A DNA stretch of 5,961 nt from JAZDMK01 sp043800975 (GTDB lineage: Bacteria > Bacteroidota > Bacteroidia > Bacteroidales > JAHJDW01), in assembly GCA_043800975.1 (NCBI GenBank), contig JAZDMK010000096.1:1-5961 (forward strand), given 5' to 3'. Below are positions 4,134-5,961 of the stretch, piece by piece. The position numbers and the translations under genes were made by a program. The notes below the pieces were generated by a model. The model was given only the letters and a program-made list of their open reading frames with translations, was not told the origin of the DNA and ran no database searches. The first letter of the stretch is position 1. Each line of letters starts with the position of its first letter.

Positions 4134-5961
4134 ATGAATCCGGAGGAAGTTAAGGCGAGAATTGAATGGCTGTGTACAGAAATTGAAGCACACAACTATC
4201 GCTACTACGCTTTATCAAAACCTACAATCAGCGATTACGAGTTTGATCAGTTGTTGAATGAACTGATTGATCTAGAAAAAAAATATCCTCAGTTTATTCT
4301 GCCCGCCACTCCTACTCAACGTGTCGGTGGCTATGTCTCCAAAGAGTTTCCGCAGGTACAACACAAATATCCTATGTTGTCACTTGGGAACACCTATTCG
4401 CAGGAAGAGCTTGCTGAATTTGATCAGCGTATTTCCAAAACACTTACTGATCCTTACGAATACGTTTGTGAATTGAAATACGATGGTGTTGCAATCAGCC
4501 TTCAATATACCGAAGGTAAATTGGTGCGCGCTGTTACACGTGGTGATGGAGTGAAAGGAGATGAAGTTACAGCTAACGTAAAAACCATTCGCAGCATCCC
4601 AATGCGCCTGCAGGGATCCGGGTTTCCAAATGATTTCGAAATTCGCGGTGAAATTATTTTGCCTCATGCAGAATTCGAACGCATGAATAAAGAGCGGGAA
4701 GAAAACGATGAACTGGCATTTGCCAATCCCCGCAATGCTGCATCAGGAAGCCTGAAAATGCAGAAATCGACAGATGTGGCCAAACGCAAACTTGATTGTT
4801 ATTTGTATTCGATGCAAAGCGAAACAAACATCGCAGACCAACATTACGACTCGCTGCGCAAAGCCAGGGATTGGGGCTTCCGCATTTCTGATTATATGGT
4901 TCGCTGCAATAATATTCAAAACGTTTTTGAGTATATTACTTATTGGAACGTAGAAAGAAAAAATCTTCCTTTCGATATCGACGGAGTTGTAATTAAAATT
5001 AACTCTTTTAAGCAGCAGGAATTCCTTGGCTACACTGCCAAATCACCACGATGGGCCATTGCATACAAATTCAAAGCAGAACGCGTTTACACAAAACTTC
5101 TTTCCGTTAGTTTTCAGGTTGGAAGAACAGGCGCCATTACTCCCGTTGCAAACCTGCAGCCTGTGCAGCTTGCAGGGACTGTTGTTAAAAGAGCAACCTT
5201 ACATAATGCCGATCAGATAGAGAAACTGGATTTATATCTCAACGATCTGGTAGGCGTTGAGAAAGGCGGAGAGATAATTCCGAAAATTATTGATGTTGAT
5301 TTAAATGCAAGAAATAAAAATGCAGAACGCATTGAATGGATAACACATTGCCCCGAATGCAACGCATTACTGGTTCGCGAAGAAGGTGAAGCCAATCACT
5401 ACTGCCCGAATGAAAACGGCTGCCCACCGCAGATAAAAGGACGTATCGAGCATTTCATCAGCAGGCGCGCTATGAATATCGACAGCATGGGCGAAGGAAA
5501 AACGGATATTCTTTTTGAAAACGGATTTATAAAAAATGCTTCTGATTTATATGCTTTGAAGGCTGAACAGCTGATTGGTCTTGAAAAAGAATTTCCAGCC
5601 GATGAAAATGGAAAGAAACGAAAAGTAAGCTTTCGTGAAAAAACCGTTGAAAACATTATTAATGGCATTGAAAACTCAAAAGTGATTCCTTTTCCTCAGG
5701 TACTGTATGCTCTGGGCATCCGATATGTTGGCGAAACGATTGCAAAAAAATTAGCCGGTCATTTCAGCACTATTGATACCTTGATGAAAGCCACAACCGA
5801 AGAGCTTTTGCAGGTAGATGAAATCGGAGAAAGAATTGCACATAGTCTTGTTTCCTATTTTCAAAATCCGGAAAACATGAAACAGATTGAATTCCTTAAA
5901 GCTGCCGGACTTCAGTTTTCAGTTTCAAAAAACACGGATCACCTTTTATCTGATCGCTTAG
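4134..5961 (+). CDS. ligA: NAD+-dependent DNA ligase LigA (C-terminal BRCT end outside window)
   Basis: The frame is open for 609 codons to the right edge; the family is usually about 670 residues, so only the C-terminal part is missing. LigA seals 3'-OH/5'-phosphate nicks using NAD+ and is essential in replication and repair. Domain Ia (1-70) has the NAD+-binding HNYRYYAL...ISDYEFD region (Tyr22, Tyr35, Asp38 area). The nucleotidyltransferase domain (70-315) carries the adenylated Lys115 in KYDG, Glu173 in IRGE and Lys288 in DGVVIK. The OB fold (about 318-395) contains GRTGAITPVA. Four zinc-finger cysteines are at 406, 409, 424 and 430, followed by helix-hairpin-helix repeats (about 440-590). 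All catalytic residues seen are intact. An upstream ATG at 4121 is in a frame that stops after ten codons, so 4134 is the start. There is no Shine-Dalgarno upstream. It is probably transcribed with the usp gene 27 bp before it. Confidence 0.98.
   Translation, partial: MNPEEVKARIEWLCTEIEAHNYRYYALSKPTISDYEFDQLLNELIDLEKKYPQFILPATPTQRVGGYVSKEFPQVQHKYPMLSLGNTYSQEELAEFDQRISKTLTDPYEYVCELKYDGVAISLQYTEGKLVRAVTRGDGVKGDEVTANVKTIRSIPMRLQGSGFPNDFEIRGEIILPHAEFERMNKEREENDELAFANPRNAASGSLKMQKSTDVAKRKLDCYLYSMQSETNIADQHYDSLRKARDWGFRISDYMVRCNNIQNVFEYITYWNVERKNLPFDIDGVVIKINSFKQQEFLGYTAKSPRWAIAYKFKAERVYTKLLSVSFQVGRTGAITPVANLQPVQLAGTVVKRATLHNADQIEKLDLYLNDLVGVEKGGEIIPKIIDVDLNARNKNAERIEWITHCPECNALLVREEGEANHYCPNENGCPPQIKGRIEHFISRRAMNIDSMGEGKTDILFENGFIKNASDLYALKAEQLIGLEKEFPADENGKKRKVSFREKTVENIINGIENSKVIPFPQVLYALGIRYVGETIAKKLAGHFSTIDTLMKATTEELLQVDEIGERIAHSLVSYFQNPENMKQIEFLKAAGLQFSVSKNTDHLLSDRL

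Noticed and set aside
4142..4146. GGAGG resembling a Shine-Dalgarno sequence near the ligA start
   Set aside because: It lies inside the gene, downstream of the ATG at 4134, encodes Pro-Glu-Glu of the LigA N-terminus, and has no in-frame start after it at a suitable distance.
4380..5668. Several minus-strand and one plus-strand open frames of 60-95 codons within ligA
   Set aside because: The ligA frame is continuous with all catalytic motifs intact; these are out-of-frame shadows.

Overview
The window reads as chromosomal DNA from a member of the Bacteroidota. The evidence is three promoter-like elements with the phylum's -7 box (TAnnTTTG, two of them with a TTG or TTTG about 18-20 nt upstream), A-rich leaders with no Shine-Dalgarno sequence, moderately AT-rich coding sequence, and a secreted glycoside hydrolase family 3 / serine beta-lactamase-type fusion typical of this phylum. 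I see no tRNA, rRNA, CRISPR array, insertion sequence or phage gene.

Layout. Positions 1-2113 (minus strand, 3' end outside the window) encode an exported NagZ-like GH3 beta-N-acetylhexosaminidase joined to a serine-hydrolase (beta-lactamase/PBP-like) domain. A 165-bp divergent intergenic region (2114-2278) holds promoter signals for both directions and a perfect DnaA-box 9-mer. On the plus strand follow an 89-residue protein with one TPR and a C-terminal membrane anchor (2279-2548), an uncharacterised secreted protein of 163 residues built from six tryptophan-rich repeats (2623-3114), a tandem universal stress protein (3252-4106), and NAD+-dependent DNA ligase ligA (4134 to the right edge, BRCT end missing). 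The two edge genes are both large and cut by the window.

How they relate. The 89-residue gene and the repeat protein are 74 bp apart and could share a promoter, although a hairpin lies between them. The universal stress protein has its own well-formed promoter and probably carries ligA with it (27-bp gap). No common pathway links all five genes. The GH3 fusion most likely acts on amino-sugar glycans or peptidoglycan fragments outside the inner membrane, and ligA is replication housekeeping. The least explained locus is the small membrane TPR protein plus the WxNxxW repeat protein at 2279-3114. I found no convincing evidence for a new multi-gene system.
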